Of a stretch of 64,000 bases of DNA, positions 23,624 to 35,263 are shown piece after piece. The DNA is from Mesorhizobium ventifaucium (GTDB lineage: Bacteria > Pseudomonadota > Alphaproteobacteria > Rhizobiales > Rhizobiaceae), in contig NZ_CAKXZS010000078.1 of the NCBI RefSeq assembly GCF_935822925.1, forward strand, positions 114,056 through 178,055, in the 5' to 3' direction. Made by a program: the position numbers and the translations under genes. Numbering within the stretch: the first letter of the stretch is position 1; each line of letters opens with the position of its first letter. The notes under the pieces were generated by a model. It had not been told where the DNA came from, did not search any database, and saw only the letters and a program-made list of their open reading frames with translations.

Positions 23624-25003
23624 ATGCAGATTGCTCTGAGGCTGGTGAAGTGGCTGCTCGGGCTGGCCGTATTGGCGGTCGCAGCACTCGCCGCCTGGCT
23701 TTACATCGCGCCACCGGAACTGATCCGCGTCGGCTCGGGCTATACGGCCAAGATCGTCTGCTCGAACGTCTTTATCGCGGGACGCGACGCCGACGAGGTG
23801 CTCGCCGTCGACGTGCAGGCGCCGGGCCATCCGCTGCTCAGGCTGATGCGGGTGTCCGTCAACAAGGAGCAGGGCACGGTTTCGGGCGGGCTGTTCGGCG
23901 TGTTCGGCAAGAGCGTCGCGGTCGTTCGGGACGGGCTTGGCTGTGCTTCGGTTCCGGATGGCGGCATCGCCAGGGCCAAAGCAGTCGCCGGGCCGGCGCT
24001 GACACCGGCGCCGCCGCTCGCCGCGCTCTGGCCGGAGGGCGACGAGGTCGATGCCTCGCAAAACCGCGAAATTGCGAAAATCCTCGACGATCCTGCAATG
24101 ACGGGCGCCGGTATGCGGGCGGTGGTGGTGGTCAGGAACGGCCGCATCATCGCCGAGCGCTATGGAAACGGCTTTTCCGAAAAGACGCCGCTGCTTGGCT
24201 GGTCGATGACCAAGACGGTAAATGCCGCGATCGTCGGCACGGTGGTGAAGGACGGCAAGATGGTAATGACGAACCAGGGCCTGTTCGGACCCTGGAAAAC
24301 GGACGGCCGCGCCGCCATCAGCCTCGCCGACATGATGGCGATGTCGAGCGGGCTCGAGTTCAACGAGGATTACGGCGACGTCACCGACGTGACGCGGATG
24401 CTCTATCTCGAGCCTGATATGGCGGGCTTTGCCGGATCCAAGTCGCTGACCGGCGAGGTGGGCAAAATGTTTTCCTATTCGAGCGGCACGGCAGTGATGT
24501 TGTCGCGGCTGTGGCAGGATGCGATCGGCGACAAGGACAGGGCGCTGGCGTGGCCGAGAGTTGGGCTGTTCGCTCCGCTCGGCATGCAGAGCGCGGTGCT
24601 GGAGGCCGACGAGCATGGCACCTTCGTCGGCTCGTCCTATCTCTACGCCACCGCCCGCGACTGGGCGCGCTTCGGCCAGTTCCTGCTGGAGGACGGCGTC
24701 TGGAACGGCCAGCAGATCCTGCCCGCCGGCTTCGTCGCCTGGATGCGGGAAGCCGCACCCGCCTCGAAAGTCTACGGCAGGGGCCAGGTCTGGATCGAGG
24801 GGCCGGGCGACGAGGAGAACCCCGGCGCCGGCATCGCTGCGGGCCTGCCAAGGGATACCTATTGGATGGAAGGCCATGACGGGCAGACGGTCGCCGTCAT
24901 CCCCTCGGAGCAGTTGGTGGTTGTGCGGCTCGGCCTGACGCCGGCCAAGCTCGGCTACCGGCCGCAAACCGTGGTGGCAGCGCTGGTGAAGGCGCTGCAT
25001 TAG
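23624..25003 (+). CDS. Serine hydrolase, class C beta-lactamase fold (CubicO-like), membrane anchored
   Basis: This 459-residue protein has an N-terminal hydrophobic anchor (residues 8-29), about 120 residues of unassigned N-terminal sequence, then a beta-lactamase-fold domain. The catalytic S-x-x-K is SMTK (Ser194, Lys197), the Y-x-S/N motif is YSSG (about 286-289), and EGHDGQ near the end stands for the KTG/HxG box. Such proteins act as esterases, D-aminopeptidases or low-molecular-weight PBP relatives; there is no direct sign of antibiotic hydrolysis. AGGGAG lies about 8 nt before the ATG. It is divergent from the GH25 gene, a cell-wall context. Confidence 0.85.
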   Translation: MQIALRLVKWLLGLAVLAVAALAAWLYIAPPELIRVGSGYTAKIVCSNVFIAGRDADEVLAVDVQAPGHPLLRLMRVSVNKEQGTVSGGLFGVFGKSVAVVRDGLGCASVPDGGIARAKAVAGPALTPAPPLAALWPEGDEVDASQNREIAKILDDPAMTGAGMRAVVVVRNGRIIAERYGNGFSEKTPLLGWSMTKTVNAAIVGTVVKDGKMVMTNQGLFGPWKTDGRAAISLADMMAMSSGLEFNEDYGDVTDVTRMLYLEPDMAGFAGSKSLTGEVGKMFSYSSGTAVMLSRLWQDAIGDKDRALAWPRVGLFAPLGMQSAVLEADEHGTFVGSSYLYATARDWARFGQFLLEDGVWNGQQILPAGFVAWMREAAPASKVYGRGQVWIEGPGDEENPGAGIAAGLPRDTYWMEGHDGQTVAVIPSEQLVVVRLGLTPAKLGYRPQTVVAALVKALH

Positions 25004-25008
25004 AAAAG

Positions 25009-25695
25009 CTATCTGCGCGGTCCTACTACCGCGAGCCAGGCATAGCCGCGATACAGTGTCCTGAACCGAAGGTTTGCGCCGATCCGCTCGGATTCCGATG
25101 TCATAACCGCGCGCAGGGCCTCACGCGGCTCGACATGGAATTTTCTTAGCCAGCCGCGCAGCAGCGTGCGGAACCAGTGGGGCAGGGCTTCCTGCTGGCC
25201 AAAATCGACGACGTGCAGCGAGCCGCCGGGTGACAAGGCTGCAAGTGCCGCGGAAACCGTCTTCTCCCAACCAGGAATCATCGACAGCGAATAGGAGACA
25301 AAAATACGATCGAAACTTTCGACGGAGAATAACGCTTTCGCGTCGAAATCGGTGGCGTCGCCGCGCGCCAGCGTGACGCGGCCGGACAGGCCTTCGCGGG
25401 CAATGGCAGCAGTGGCCGTTTCCAGCATTTCGGCTGAAATATCGAGACCGAAGAAGCGGGCGTCGGGATAATGGCGGGCGGCGAGGACGATGTTGCGGCC
25501 GGTGCCGCAGCCGAGTTCGAGCACGGTGCCGCCGGCCGGCACTTCCAGCCCTGATATAAGCCGGTCGCGGCCGAGCAGGTAATATTTGCGGGTCAGGTCG
25601 TAGATGTGGCGCTGCCAGCGGTAGACGCCGTCCATCAGCTCGGCGTGCCCGGCCGGCGGTTCGCCGTGCCTGGCCGGCAGTTCGGTCGTGCTCAT
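25009..25695 (-). CDS. btaB: Betaine-lipid synthesis N-methyltransferase (BtaB)
   Basis: This SAM-dependent methyltransferase of 228 residues is proposed to trimethylate diacylglyceryl-homoserine to DGTS, a phosphorus-free membrane lipid. Motif I is VLELGCGTGRNIVLAA, followed by FFGLDISAEMLETA, ARGDATDFDAK and FVSYSLSMIPGW. N-terminal MDGVYRWQRHIYDLTRKYYL is shared with BtaB-type proteins. The identification rests mainly on coupling: its ATG overlaps the stop of btaA by 4 bases, the usual btaA-btaB order. The start at 25695 is decided by that overlap. Confidence 0.88.
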   Translation of the reverse strand: MSTTELPARHGEPPAGHAELMDGVYRWQRHIYDLTRKYYLLGRDRLISGLEVPAGGTVLELGCGTGRNIVLAARHYPDARFFGLDISAEMLETATAAIAREGLSGRVTLARGDATDFDAKALFSVESFDRIFVSYSLSMIPGWEKTVSAALAALSPGGSLHVVDFGQQEALPHWFRTLLRGWLRKFHVEPREALRAVMTSESERIGANLRFRTLYRGYAWLAVVGPRR

Positions 25696-26939
25696 GCGGT
25701 CTGCTTCACATAGAGATGAAAGCCGCCATAGATGGCCGACCGGTCGCGGGCGGAGAATTCGCGCGAGGCCCCGTCCGCATAATTCCACTGGTCGAGCAGC
25801 GACTTCGAGACCCGGCCGGGCAACAGGCTGGGTTCGGCCGCAGTGCGGAATATGACGCGGGCATCGGTCGACGCGGTGCGGGTGATCTCGGCCCACAGCG
25901 CATTGAGCTGGTCGTCGGTCATCCAGTCCTGCGCGTCGAGCAGGACGAAGCGGTCGACGGAACCGGCATCCTTGCCGGCAAGGAGTTCGATCAGATTGGC
26001 ATGATGGATGGCGACGCGGTCGACATTGTTGCGGATCGTATTGTAGTTGCGCTTTTCGAGATAGGCAGGCAGCGCCGCCTCGCCGGGATTGGGGTAGCGG
26101 CGGGCAAAAGCCTGCCAGGCGAAATAGTTGTTCTCTAGCGGAAAATCGCAGGCGAGCTTTTCCAGCCGGGCCTTCAGCACGGCGGCCATGGTGCCGTCGC
26201 CCGAGGTGATCAGCGAATCGTACTGCGCCGGCGGAATGCCGAGGCCGAACAGCGAGGCTTTTCGCGATGTTGCCCATTTCAGCAGCGGTTTTTCGAAGAC
26301 CGGCGCCAGCTCCTCGTCGAAGAAGCGGCGCTGGTCGGCCAGGCTTTTGGCTTCCATGATGCCCGCCGGATCGACGCCGAAGAATTTGGCGGTTCGGTGG
26401 CCCATGGCAATGAACAGGCCGAGCAGGCCGGTCTGGTAGAAGTTGCGATCGAAGACGGCGATGCGCCGGCGCCGGCGCCAGTTGCGATGTTCCCAGTAAT
26501 GGCGGCTGACCGGGTCGAGATGCGGCGCGATGAAACGGTCGTAGGCCTGCGAATTGTGACGGGTCTCGGCAGCGCCGAAGAAGCGGAACAGGTCGCCCTG
26601 CGACGGCAGATGGCGCACCGCTTCGAGCTTCATGCGGTTCAGCGCGATATGAGCGGCGTTGAGATCGACGGCGTCGATCCGTTCTGGCGACCGGGTGAGA
26701 TAGGCAAGGATGTTACAGCCGCCGGAGGCGATGGTGACGAGGCGGTGGCCCTGGCCAAGCTGCATCGCCTCCATGTCGACGTCGGGGTCTTCCCAGATTT
26801 GCGGATAGACGAGGCCGGAAAACAGCAAGGCGAAGAGCCGCTCTGAGAGGCCGGCCTTAGACAGCGGGCGGTTCTGGTAGACGGCCTTGCCAACTTGCTT
26901 GCCGCGGCGAAAAACCAGTTCTCCGGAAACATCCGTCAT
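25692..26939 (-). CDS. btaA: SAM:diacylglycerol 3-amino-3-carboxypropyltransferase (BtaA, DUF3419)
   Basis: This 415-residue enzyme moves the aminocarboxypropyl group of SAM to diacylglycerol, the first step of DGTS betaine-lipid synthesis, used in rhizobia to replace phospholipids under phosphate shortage. Diagnostic segments are LSERLFALLFSGLVYPQIWE, DPDVDMEAMQL, the motif I-like TIASGGCNILAYL, VDLNAAHIALNRMKLEA and YGGFHLYVKQ. I place the start at ATG 26939; an upstream ATG at 27035 would overlap the neighbouring gene and read across a PHO box. The PHO box lies 50 nt upstream, so PhoB control is expected. Confidence 0.93.
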   Translation of the reverse strand: MTDVSGELVFRRGKQVGKAVYQNRPLSKAGLSERLFALLFSGLVYPQIWEDPDVDMEAMQLGQGHRLVTIASGGCNILAYLTRSPERIDAVDLNAAHIALNRMKLEAVRHLPSQGDLFRFFGAAETRHNSQAYDRFIAPHLDPVSRHYWEHRNWRRRRRIAVFDRNFYQTGLLGLFIAMGHRTAKFFGVDPAGIMEAKSLADQRRFFDEELAPVFEKPLLKWATSRKASLFGLGIPPAQYDSLITSGDGTMAAVLKARLEKLACDFPLENNYFAWQAFARRYPNPGEAALPAYLEKRNYNTIRNNVDRVAIHHANLIELLAGKDAGSVDRFVLLDAQDWMTDDQLNALWAEITRTASTDARVIFRTAAEPSLLPGRVSKSLLDQWNYADGASREFSARDRSAIYGGFHLYVKQTA

Positions 26940-26988
26940 GACAAGGCGATTCCCCGTTTGCTCTGGCGCAAGCGGGTAGCGCAGGTGG

Positions 26989-27006
26989 ATGACAGGCCGG
27001 TGACAG
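26989..27006 (-). promoter_or_regulatory. PHO box upstream of btaAB
   Basis: The minus strand reads CTGTCACCGGCCTGTCAT: two heptamers, CTGTCAC and CTGTCAT, 11 bp apart, matching the PhoB direct-repeat consensus CTGTCAT-N4-CTGTCAT with one mismatch. It lies 50 nt before the btaA start. Confidence 0.8.
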
Positions 27007-27021
27007 TCTGTTGAGGCGAGC

Positions 27022-30897
<3,876 letters not shown>

Positions 30898-30934
30898 GGC
30901 AGCTTCTCCCAGGCATTTTATTGATTCAAATGTG

Positions 30935-30971
30935 CTAATTCGCCATGGTTTGGTGTTAATTCGCCATGGCT
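30935..30971. promoter_or_regulatory. Two direct repeats 21 bp apart upstream of the oxoprolinase gene
   Basis: TAATTCGCCATGG occurs at 30936-30948 and 30957-30969, exactly two helical turns apart, 39-72 bp upstream of the GTG. The placement suits a regulator bound twice on one DNA face; the regulator is unknown. Confidence 0.5.
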
Positions 30972-31098
30972 TCGCCGGCAACGCAAAAGCAGATGATGTT
31001 ACATACGGAAACGCAACGTTATGAAACCCATGGAGCACTTGGTGCATTCTGTCATCGATCGTCACCGGTAGCGGGGGCGTGATTAGAGGAGAGATGTC

Positions 31099-31296
31099 AT
31101 GAAGAAACTCATTCTTGCGTCGGTTTCGGCGCTTGCCCTGCTTGGCGTTGCGGCTTGCAGCGACAGCGGCACGGGCGGGGACGCCACCACCACGCAGAGC
31201 ACCAATCCGCCGGCGAACGAACAGCCGATGCAGCCGGCTCCTGACGCGACCAAGCCGGCCGAGCCGGCTCCGGCACAGCCTGCGCCGGCGCAGTAG
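31099..31296 (+). CDS. Small lipoprotein, Pro/Ala-rich
   Basis: This 65-residue predicted lipoprotein has a signal peptide MKKLILASVSALALL with the lipobox GVAAC (Cys20). The mature part of 45 residues is low complexity: a Ser/Gly/Thr stretch and then PAPDATKPAEPAPAQPAPAQ, likely an extended spacer in the periplasm. AGGAG lies about 8 nt before the ATG. It is divergent from the oxoprolinase gene and is followed by a hairpin. No family function is known; similar short lipoproteins are common in rhizobia. Confidence 0.75.
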   Translation: MKKLILASVSALALLGVAACSDSGTGGDATTTQSTNPPANEQPMQPAPDATKPAEPAPAQPAPAQ

Positions 31297-31312
31297 TTCT
31301 TATGTGATGGAC

Positions 31313-31339
31313 AGAAGGCCGGCATTGTGTCGGCCTTCT
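31313..31339 (+). terminator. Hairpin after the small lipoprotein gene
   Basis: AGAAGGCCG and CGGCCTTCT form a perfect 9-bp stem around a 9-nt loop, 17 bp after the stop codon. No T-run follows, so it may be a weak terminator or an mRNA-stabilising hairpin. Confidence 0.55.
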
Positions 31340-31588
31340 GACGTCAGGACAGTCTTCTTGCGGCCGCCGCCGCAAGCGTGGTCGCCTGTCACTTTTTGGC
31401 CCAGCAGAAGGGGTGAAATGGCGAGGTGACGAAGGCTTGCAGTTTTCGCGCGCCATGGCCGCTGCCATGATCGACGGTTGCGCCAGCTGCTCAGCGGCCG
31501 CGAAATCGGCTGGGTAGCCCTGCGGCATTGTCTTCGCCCGATAGCGGTGGGCTTGATAGCGGTGGCCAGTTAGCCCTAATAGGTGCCC

Positions 31589-32308
31589 ATGTCGATTTGG
31601 GATCGCCTCGGCGACTTCATCACCCGCGTTTCGTCCTCAACCTCGTCCGGCGTCGCCGACGTGGTCGAGGCTGTGCGCACGGTTTTCTCCGGCGACCCCG
31701 ACCTGCGCCGGCGCGTCGCCTTCTCGGTGGCGATGATCGCGCTGTCGGCCAAGATGGCCAAGGCCGACGGCATCGTCACCCAGGACGAGGTGCGCGCCTT
31801 CCAGCAGATATTCGAAGTGCCGAAGGAACAGACGCGCAATGTGGCGCGGCTCTACGATCTGGCCAAGCGCGACATCGCCGGCTTCGAGACCTATGCCGCG
31901 CGCATGGCGCAGCTTTGCGGCTCCGGCCATTCGAACTGCGCGATGCTCGAGGACATTCTCGACGGGCTGTTCCATATCGCCAAGGCCGACGGGCTGGTCC
32001 ACGAGCGCGAAGGCCATTTCCTGCATCGCATCGCCGAGATCTTCCGGATCGAGGAGGCGCACTACCAAACCATTCTGGCGCGGCACGTCGATCTGGGTGC
32101 GGCCGATCCCTATGTCGTGCTCGGCATCGAGCGGGGAAAAACCTTCGAGGAGGTCAGGAAGCGTTACCGCAAGCTGGTTTCGGACAACCATCCGGACCGG
32201 CTGATCGCACGCGGCCTGCCGCAGGAATTCATCAAGATCGCAACCAGCAGGATAGCGGCGATCAACGCGGCCTATGAGATGATCGAACGAGGCCTGCGGC
32301 ACGCATGA
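31589..32308 (+). CDS. TerB and J-domain protein (DjlA-like)
   Basis: This 239-residue protein joins an N-terminal TerB-like helical domain (about 40-165, with two ADGIVTQDEV/ADGLVHEREG acidic turns) to a C-terminal J domain (about 172-237) containing DPYVVLGIERGKTFEEVRKRYR and the HPD motif in SDNHPDRL. J domains stimulate DnaK ATPase, so this is probably a co-chaperone. Unlike E. coli DjlA no clear transmembrane anchor is present. ATG 31589 is used; GTG 31583 adds two residues. The stop overlaps the amidase start (ATGA). Confidence 0.88.
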   Translation: MSIWDRLGDFITRVSSSTSSGVADVVEAVRTVFSGDPDLRRRVAFSVAMIALSAKMAKADGIVTQDEVRAFQQIFEVPKEQTRNVARLYDLAKRDIAGFETYAARMAQLCGSGHSNCAMLEDILDGLFHIAKADGLVHEREGHFLHRIAEIFRIEEAHYQTILARHVDLGAADPYVVLGIERGKTFEEVRKRYRKLVSDNHPDRLIARGLPQEFIKIATSRIAAINAAYEMIERGLRHA

Positions 32309-33066
32309 GCGGCTTCCTGCCGGACGAGCCGAGCGCCGAGGTAAGGCTATCGCCGAATTTCGGTCCACGACGCGAGACGGTCGACATGATCGTGCTGCAC
32401 TACACCGGCATGGAGACCGGCGCCGGCGCCGAAGCATGGCTGTGCGATCCAGCCAGCGAGGTTTCGTCGCACTACCTCGTCCATGAGGACGGCCGCATCG
32501 TCCAGATGGTCAGGGAAAGCGACCGTGCTTGGCATGCCGGCAAGAGTTCCTGGTTCGGACGCAGCGACATCAACTCCTGTTCGGTCGGCATCGAGATCGT
32601 CAATCCGGGGCATTCGCTGGGCTATCGGAATTTTCCGAAACCGCAGATCGATGCCCTGATCGGCCTGTGCAAGGGGATTGTTCAGCGCCATTTCATTCCA
32701 GCTCAACGGGTGCTCGCCCATTCCGACGTGGCGCCGGGACGCAAGATCGACCCGGGCGAGAGATTCCCCTGGAAGGCCCTGTTCGAGGCCGGTGTCGGCC
32801 ATCTCGTCGACGCGGCACCCCTCAGGCGCGGCGCGGTGCTGAAAGCCGGCGACGCGTCTGCCGAGGTCGAGGCGTTGCAGTCGATGCTGGCGCTCTACGG
32901 TTATGGCGTGGAGATATCAGGCGCTTTCGACCGGCAAACCGAAACCGTGGTCGAGGCTTTCCAGAGGCATTTCCGGCGACGCAAAGTCGATGGCGTGGCC
33001 GACGGATCGACAATCCGCACGCTGGAACGGCTGCTGGGCTCCGTGAGGGCAGTTCCGTCCAAGTAG
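32305..33066 (+). CDS. N-acetylmuramoyl-L-alanine amidase (Amidase_2) with peptidoglycan-binding domain
   Basis: This zinc amidase of the AmpD/AmiD family, 253 residues, cuts the bond between MurNAc and L-Ala. First zinc ligand is His32 in MIVLHYTGM; VSSHYLVHEDGRI follows, and the second ligand region is VLAHSDVAPGRKIDPGE. A PG_binding_1 domain occupies about 180-245 (SAEVEALQSMLALYGYGVE). No signal peptide is evident, which favours a cytosolic AmpD-like role in recycling 1,6-anhydro-muropeptides, though the binding domain is more typical of AmiD. Coupled to the TerB/J-domain gene by a 4-base overlap. Confidence 0.88.
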   Translation: MSGFLPDEPSAEVRLSPNFGPRRETVDMIVLHYTGMETGAGAEAWLCDPASEVSSHYLVHEDGRIVQMVRESDRAWHAGKSSWFGRSDINSCSVGIEIVNPGHSLGYRNFPKPQIDALIGLCKGIVQRHFIPAQRVLAHSDVAPGRKIDPGERFPWKALFEAGVGHLVDAAPLRRGAVLKAGDASAEVEALQSMLALYGYGVEISGAFDRQTETVVEAFQRHFRRRKVDGVADGSTIRTLERLLGSVRAVPSK

Positions 33067-33093
33067 TCTTTTCCTGGCTGTAAGTTACAGCCT

Positions 33094-33108
33094 GTCACTT
33101 AAAGTGAC
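33094..33108. promoter_or_regulatory. 15-bp palindrome upstream of the SLT gene
   Basis: GTCACTTAAAGTGAC is a perfect inverted repeat around a central A, 28 bp after the amidase stop and 141 bp before the transglycosylase start. It could be an operator; no T-run supports a terminator. Confidence 0.4.
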
Positions 33109-33248
33109 TTGCCTCGCCTTTTTTGCCGCCAATTCGGCCGTCAAAGGCGATCCGTGCAAGTTGTCGGACCTACAGCCTCCCAAATGTTCCGACGTTGATT
33201 GGCGTAGCTGCGTGAAGTCTTCGCGCGGTTCAAACAGAACAGGATCCC

Positions 33249-34040
33249 ATGCAGAAATTGACCGTTTTAACGGCAGCTGTTGCTGCCGGCGTAATGACTT
33301 TTGCCATCGGTGCGGCCAATGGCGCGCCTTTGAGCCAGCGAGCCGACCAGGGTTTCATTACCGCGTCCGATAAGACTGCCACGCCGAAAGCCGGCCAAGA
33401 CGCCAGCGAAAAAAGGACAGCCCCCGCAAAGGCGAAAAAAGCTGCCGCGGTGAAGGCGAAAAAGCCAGCATCCGCAAAGGCGGAAAAGGTGGATGTGAAA
33501 AAGCCAATCTCTGCAAAGAAGCCAGTCCTTGCAAAGAAGGCAGTCTCCAAGCGGCATGTGAAGCGCAACAGGACCCGCATCGACCAGGCGACGACGGCGT
33601 CGATCGGCCGGAGAAGCCGGGCGGCGGCGCCGAAGCCGGCGGCCGCTGGCGATAGCGGCCAGTATTCGACGGTCATCGAGCGTCATGCGGCCAGCAATGG
33701 TGTGCCGGTCTCGCTCGCCAAGGCCGTCATCATGATCGAGAGCAGGTTTCAGCCGAACCAGGTCGGCCGCGCCGGTGAGATCGGCCTGATGCAGATCAAG
33801 CCGTCGACGGCGCGGATGATGGGTTACAGCGGCTCGATCAAGGGTCTCCACGATCCCGAGACCAACATCAAGTACGGCATGAAATACCTCGCCATGGCGC
33901 AGAACCTCGGCGACGGCACGACCTGCGGCACGATCTTGAAATACAATGCCGGCCATGGCGCCAAGCGGATGAATCCGATTTCCGCGGCCTATTGCGGCAA
34001 GGTCAAAGTGCAGTTGGCCGCGCTTGGAGCGCCGGCGTAA
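33249..34040 (+). CDS. Lytic transglycosylase, SLT domain, with Lys/Ala-rich linker
   Basis: This 263-residue exported protein has a signal peptide ending near ANGAP (residue 27), a strongly basic low-complexity linker (about 42-130, repeated KKP/AKK units), then a C-terminal SLT domain. The catalytic glutamate is Glu164 in VIMIESRFQPN; GEIGLMQIKPSTARMMG and YNAGHG complete the fold signature. The basic linker may bind anionic wall polymers or span the periplasm. It is one of four peptidoglycan-cutting genes in the 21-34 kb stretch. Confidence 0.9.
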   Translation: MQKLTVLTAAVAAGVMTFAIGAANGAPLSQRADQGFITASDKTATPKAGQDASEKRTAPAKAKKAAAVKAKKPASAKAEKVDVKKPISAKKPVLAKKAVSKRHVKRNRTRIDQATTASIGRRSRAAAPKPAAAGDSGQYSTVIERHAASNGVPVSLAKAVIMIESRFQPNQVGRAGEIGLMQIKPSTARMMGYSGSIKGLHDPETNIKYGMKYLAMAQNLGDGTTCGTILKYNAGHGAKRMNPISAAYCGKVKVQLAALGAPA

Positions 34041-34063
34041 TAGACCGGGACCTGCTTTTTTGT

Positions 34064-34094
34064 TTGCGTTTTCGAATGTGAATCCCTTTATACG
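34064..34094 (+). promoter_or_regulatory. Candidate promoter for rnpB
   Basis: TTGCGT (34064-34069) is followed after 17-19 bp by TTTATA/TATACG (34087-34094), a few bases before the RNase P RNA 5' end, the spacing expected for a stable RNA gene. Confidence 0.45.
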
Positions 34095-34096
34095 CC

Positions 34097-34496
34097 TTGC
34101 CAGCTGGCCGGGCGGCCGCACCCGCGAAGCCGAAAGGCTGCGGGTGAGGAAAGTCCGGGCTCCATGGAGACACGGTGCCGGTTAATGGCCGGCGGGGGCG
34201 ACCCTAGGGAAAGTGCCACAGAAAGCAAACCGCCACGATCCGTCGTGGTAAGGGTGAAAGGGTGGGGTAAGAGCCCACCGCGCGACTGGCAACAGGAGCG
34301 GCACGGTAAACCCCACCGGGAGCAAGACCGAATAGGGGCGGTGCGAGGGGAAACCCTCGAGGGCTGTTTCCGGCTCACCGCCCGGGTAGGTTGCGTGAGG
34401 CGCTTGGCAACATGCGTCCAAGATGAATGGCCGCCACGTTCTCGCGCCGCAAGGGCGAGGGCCATACAGAACCCGGCTTACAGGCCAGCTGGCAAT
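34097..34496 (+). ncRNA. rnpB: RNase P RNA, bacterial class A
   Basis: This is the catalytic RNA of RNase P, about 400 nt. The ends pair as helix P1 (GCCAGCTGGCC at 34099 with its complement ending at 34493). The universal core is present: GAGGAAAGTCCGGGCTCC near 34145, AGAGCCCACCG-type J11/12 region near 34270, and the 3' universal block ACAGAACCCGGCTTACAG near 34466. Overlapping protein frames are shadows. It processes the 5' ends of pre-tRNA together with RnpA, encoded elsewhere. Confidence 0.97.
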
Positions 34497-34632
34497 TTTC
34501 GTCCAGATTCTACAAGGAAATTCCCTGATATCAGCAGGTTACGTCTTCGGGCGCGCCTGCTGGTTCAGGCGCTTCATTGACTGAATCAGCTTTCATTGGG
34601 CTGTGCGTGAAGCAAGCGTTCCTTGAAACTGG

Positions 34633-34647
34633 TGCGATTAAATCGTA
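34633..34647. promoter_or_regulatory. Inverted repeat upstream of the parD-like gene
   Basis: TGCGATTAAATCGTA is a near-perfect palindrome (TGCGATT / AATCGTA around a central A) 33 bp before the antitoxin GTG. RHH antitoxins repress their own promoters at such sites, so this is a plausible autoregulatory operator. Confidence 0.5.
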
Positions 34648-34680
34648 CCTTCCTGGTGCGGGTGGTATCAGGAGCGCACC

Positions 34681-34965
34681 GTGGGTCAGGTCGACAAACG
34701 CAGCATCACGCTTTCGCCGGAATTGGCGGCGGCGGTCGACGATGTGGTCGCCGCCGGCGAATATGCTTCGGCGAGTGAGGTGATCCGCGACGCACTCAGG
34801 CAATGGAAGGACCGCCGTGACTTGCACGGCTACACGGTCGAGGAGTTGCGCAAGCTGGTGCAGGAGGGGATCGACAGCGGACCGGCACTGGACGGGCCGC
34901 CAATCATGGAACGACTGCGCGCCAAATATCTGAAAATTGCCGAGGCCAAAGGCCTTGAGGAGTGA
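34681..34965 (+). CDS. Type II antitoxin, ParD family (ribbon-helix-helix)
   Basis: This 94-residue antitoxin has an N-terminal RHH DNA-binding region: KRSITLSPELAAAVDDVVAA and GEYASASEVIRDALRQWKDR, the ParD hallmark S-x-S-E-V-I-R. The C-terminal half (GIDSGPALDGPP onward) is the toxin-binding tail. It starts with GTG, preceded by AGGAG at 6 nt. Its stop overlaps the toxin's GTG start (GTGA). Placed between rnpB and the cystathionine gamma-lyase-like gene. Confidence 0.88.
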   Translation: MGQVDKRSITLSPELAAAVDDVVAAGEYASASEVIRDALRQWKDRRDLHGYTVEELRKLVQEGIDSGPALDGPPIMERLRAKYLKIAEAKGLEE

Positions 34966-35255
34966 AATACCGCCTGCTTCCTCAGGCATTAATCGACCTC
35001 GAACTTATCGGCGACTACATTGCCGAACACAATCCCAATGCGACCATCCGCCTCGTGAATATCTTGGAGAGGCGTTGGGATTTGTTGACCCTGCATCCTT
35101 TTTCCGGCGCGCCGCGCGAAGACATTGCGCCCGGCATCCGCCATCTGGTCGTCGGCGAATACCTCACCTTGGACCGGGTCGGCGAGGATGCAGTCGAGAT
35201 CCTGCGTGTGCTGCATGGCCGGCGCAATATCGAAGCCGACGATCTGGCTTCGTGA
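34962..35255 (+). CDS. Type II toxin, ParE/RelE superfamily
   Basis: This 97-residue toxin has the compact ParE pattern: YRLLPQALIDLELIGDYIAE, IRLVNILERRWDLL, HPFSGAPREDIAPGIRHL, VVGEYLTLDRV and the final VLHGRRNIEADDL. The ParD partner upstream and H-x-R-R-x-I end favour the ParE branch, whose members poison DNA gyrase, though mRNA cleavage cannot be excluded by sequence. GTG start overlapping the antitoxin stop ensures coupled translation. Confidence 0.87.
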   Translation: MKYRLLPQALIDLELIGDYIAEHNPNATIRLVNILERRWDLLTLHPFSGAPREDIAPGIRHLVVGEYLTLDRVGEDAVEILRVLHGRRNIEADDLAS

Positions 35256-35263
35256 TCGGTTCG

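Noticed and set aside
23420..25000. A 526-codon minus-strand frame opposite the serine hydrolase
   Set aside because: No family features, whereas the plus-strand frame has SMTK and YSSG catalytic motifs.
34164..34580. Protein frames across 34.1-34.6 kb on both strands
   Set aside because: The segment is the RNase P RNA gene; universal core sequences and P1 pairing explain it fully.
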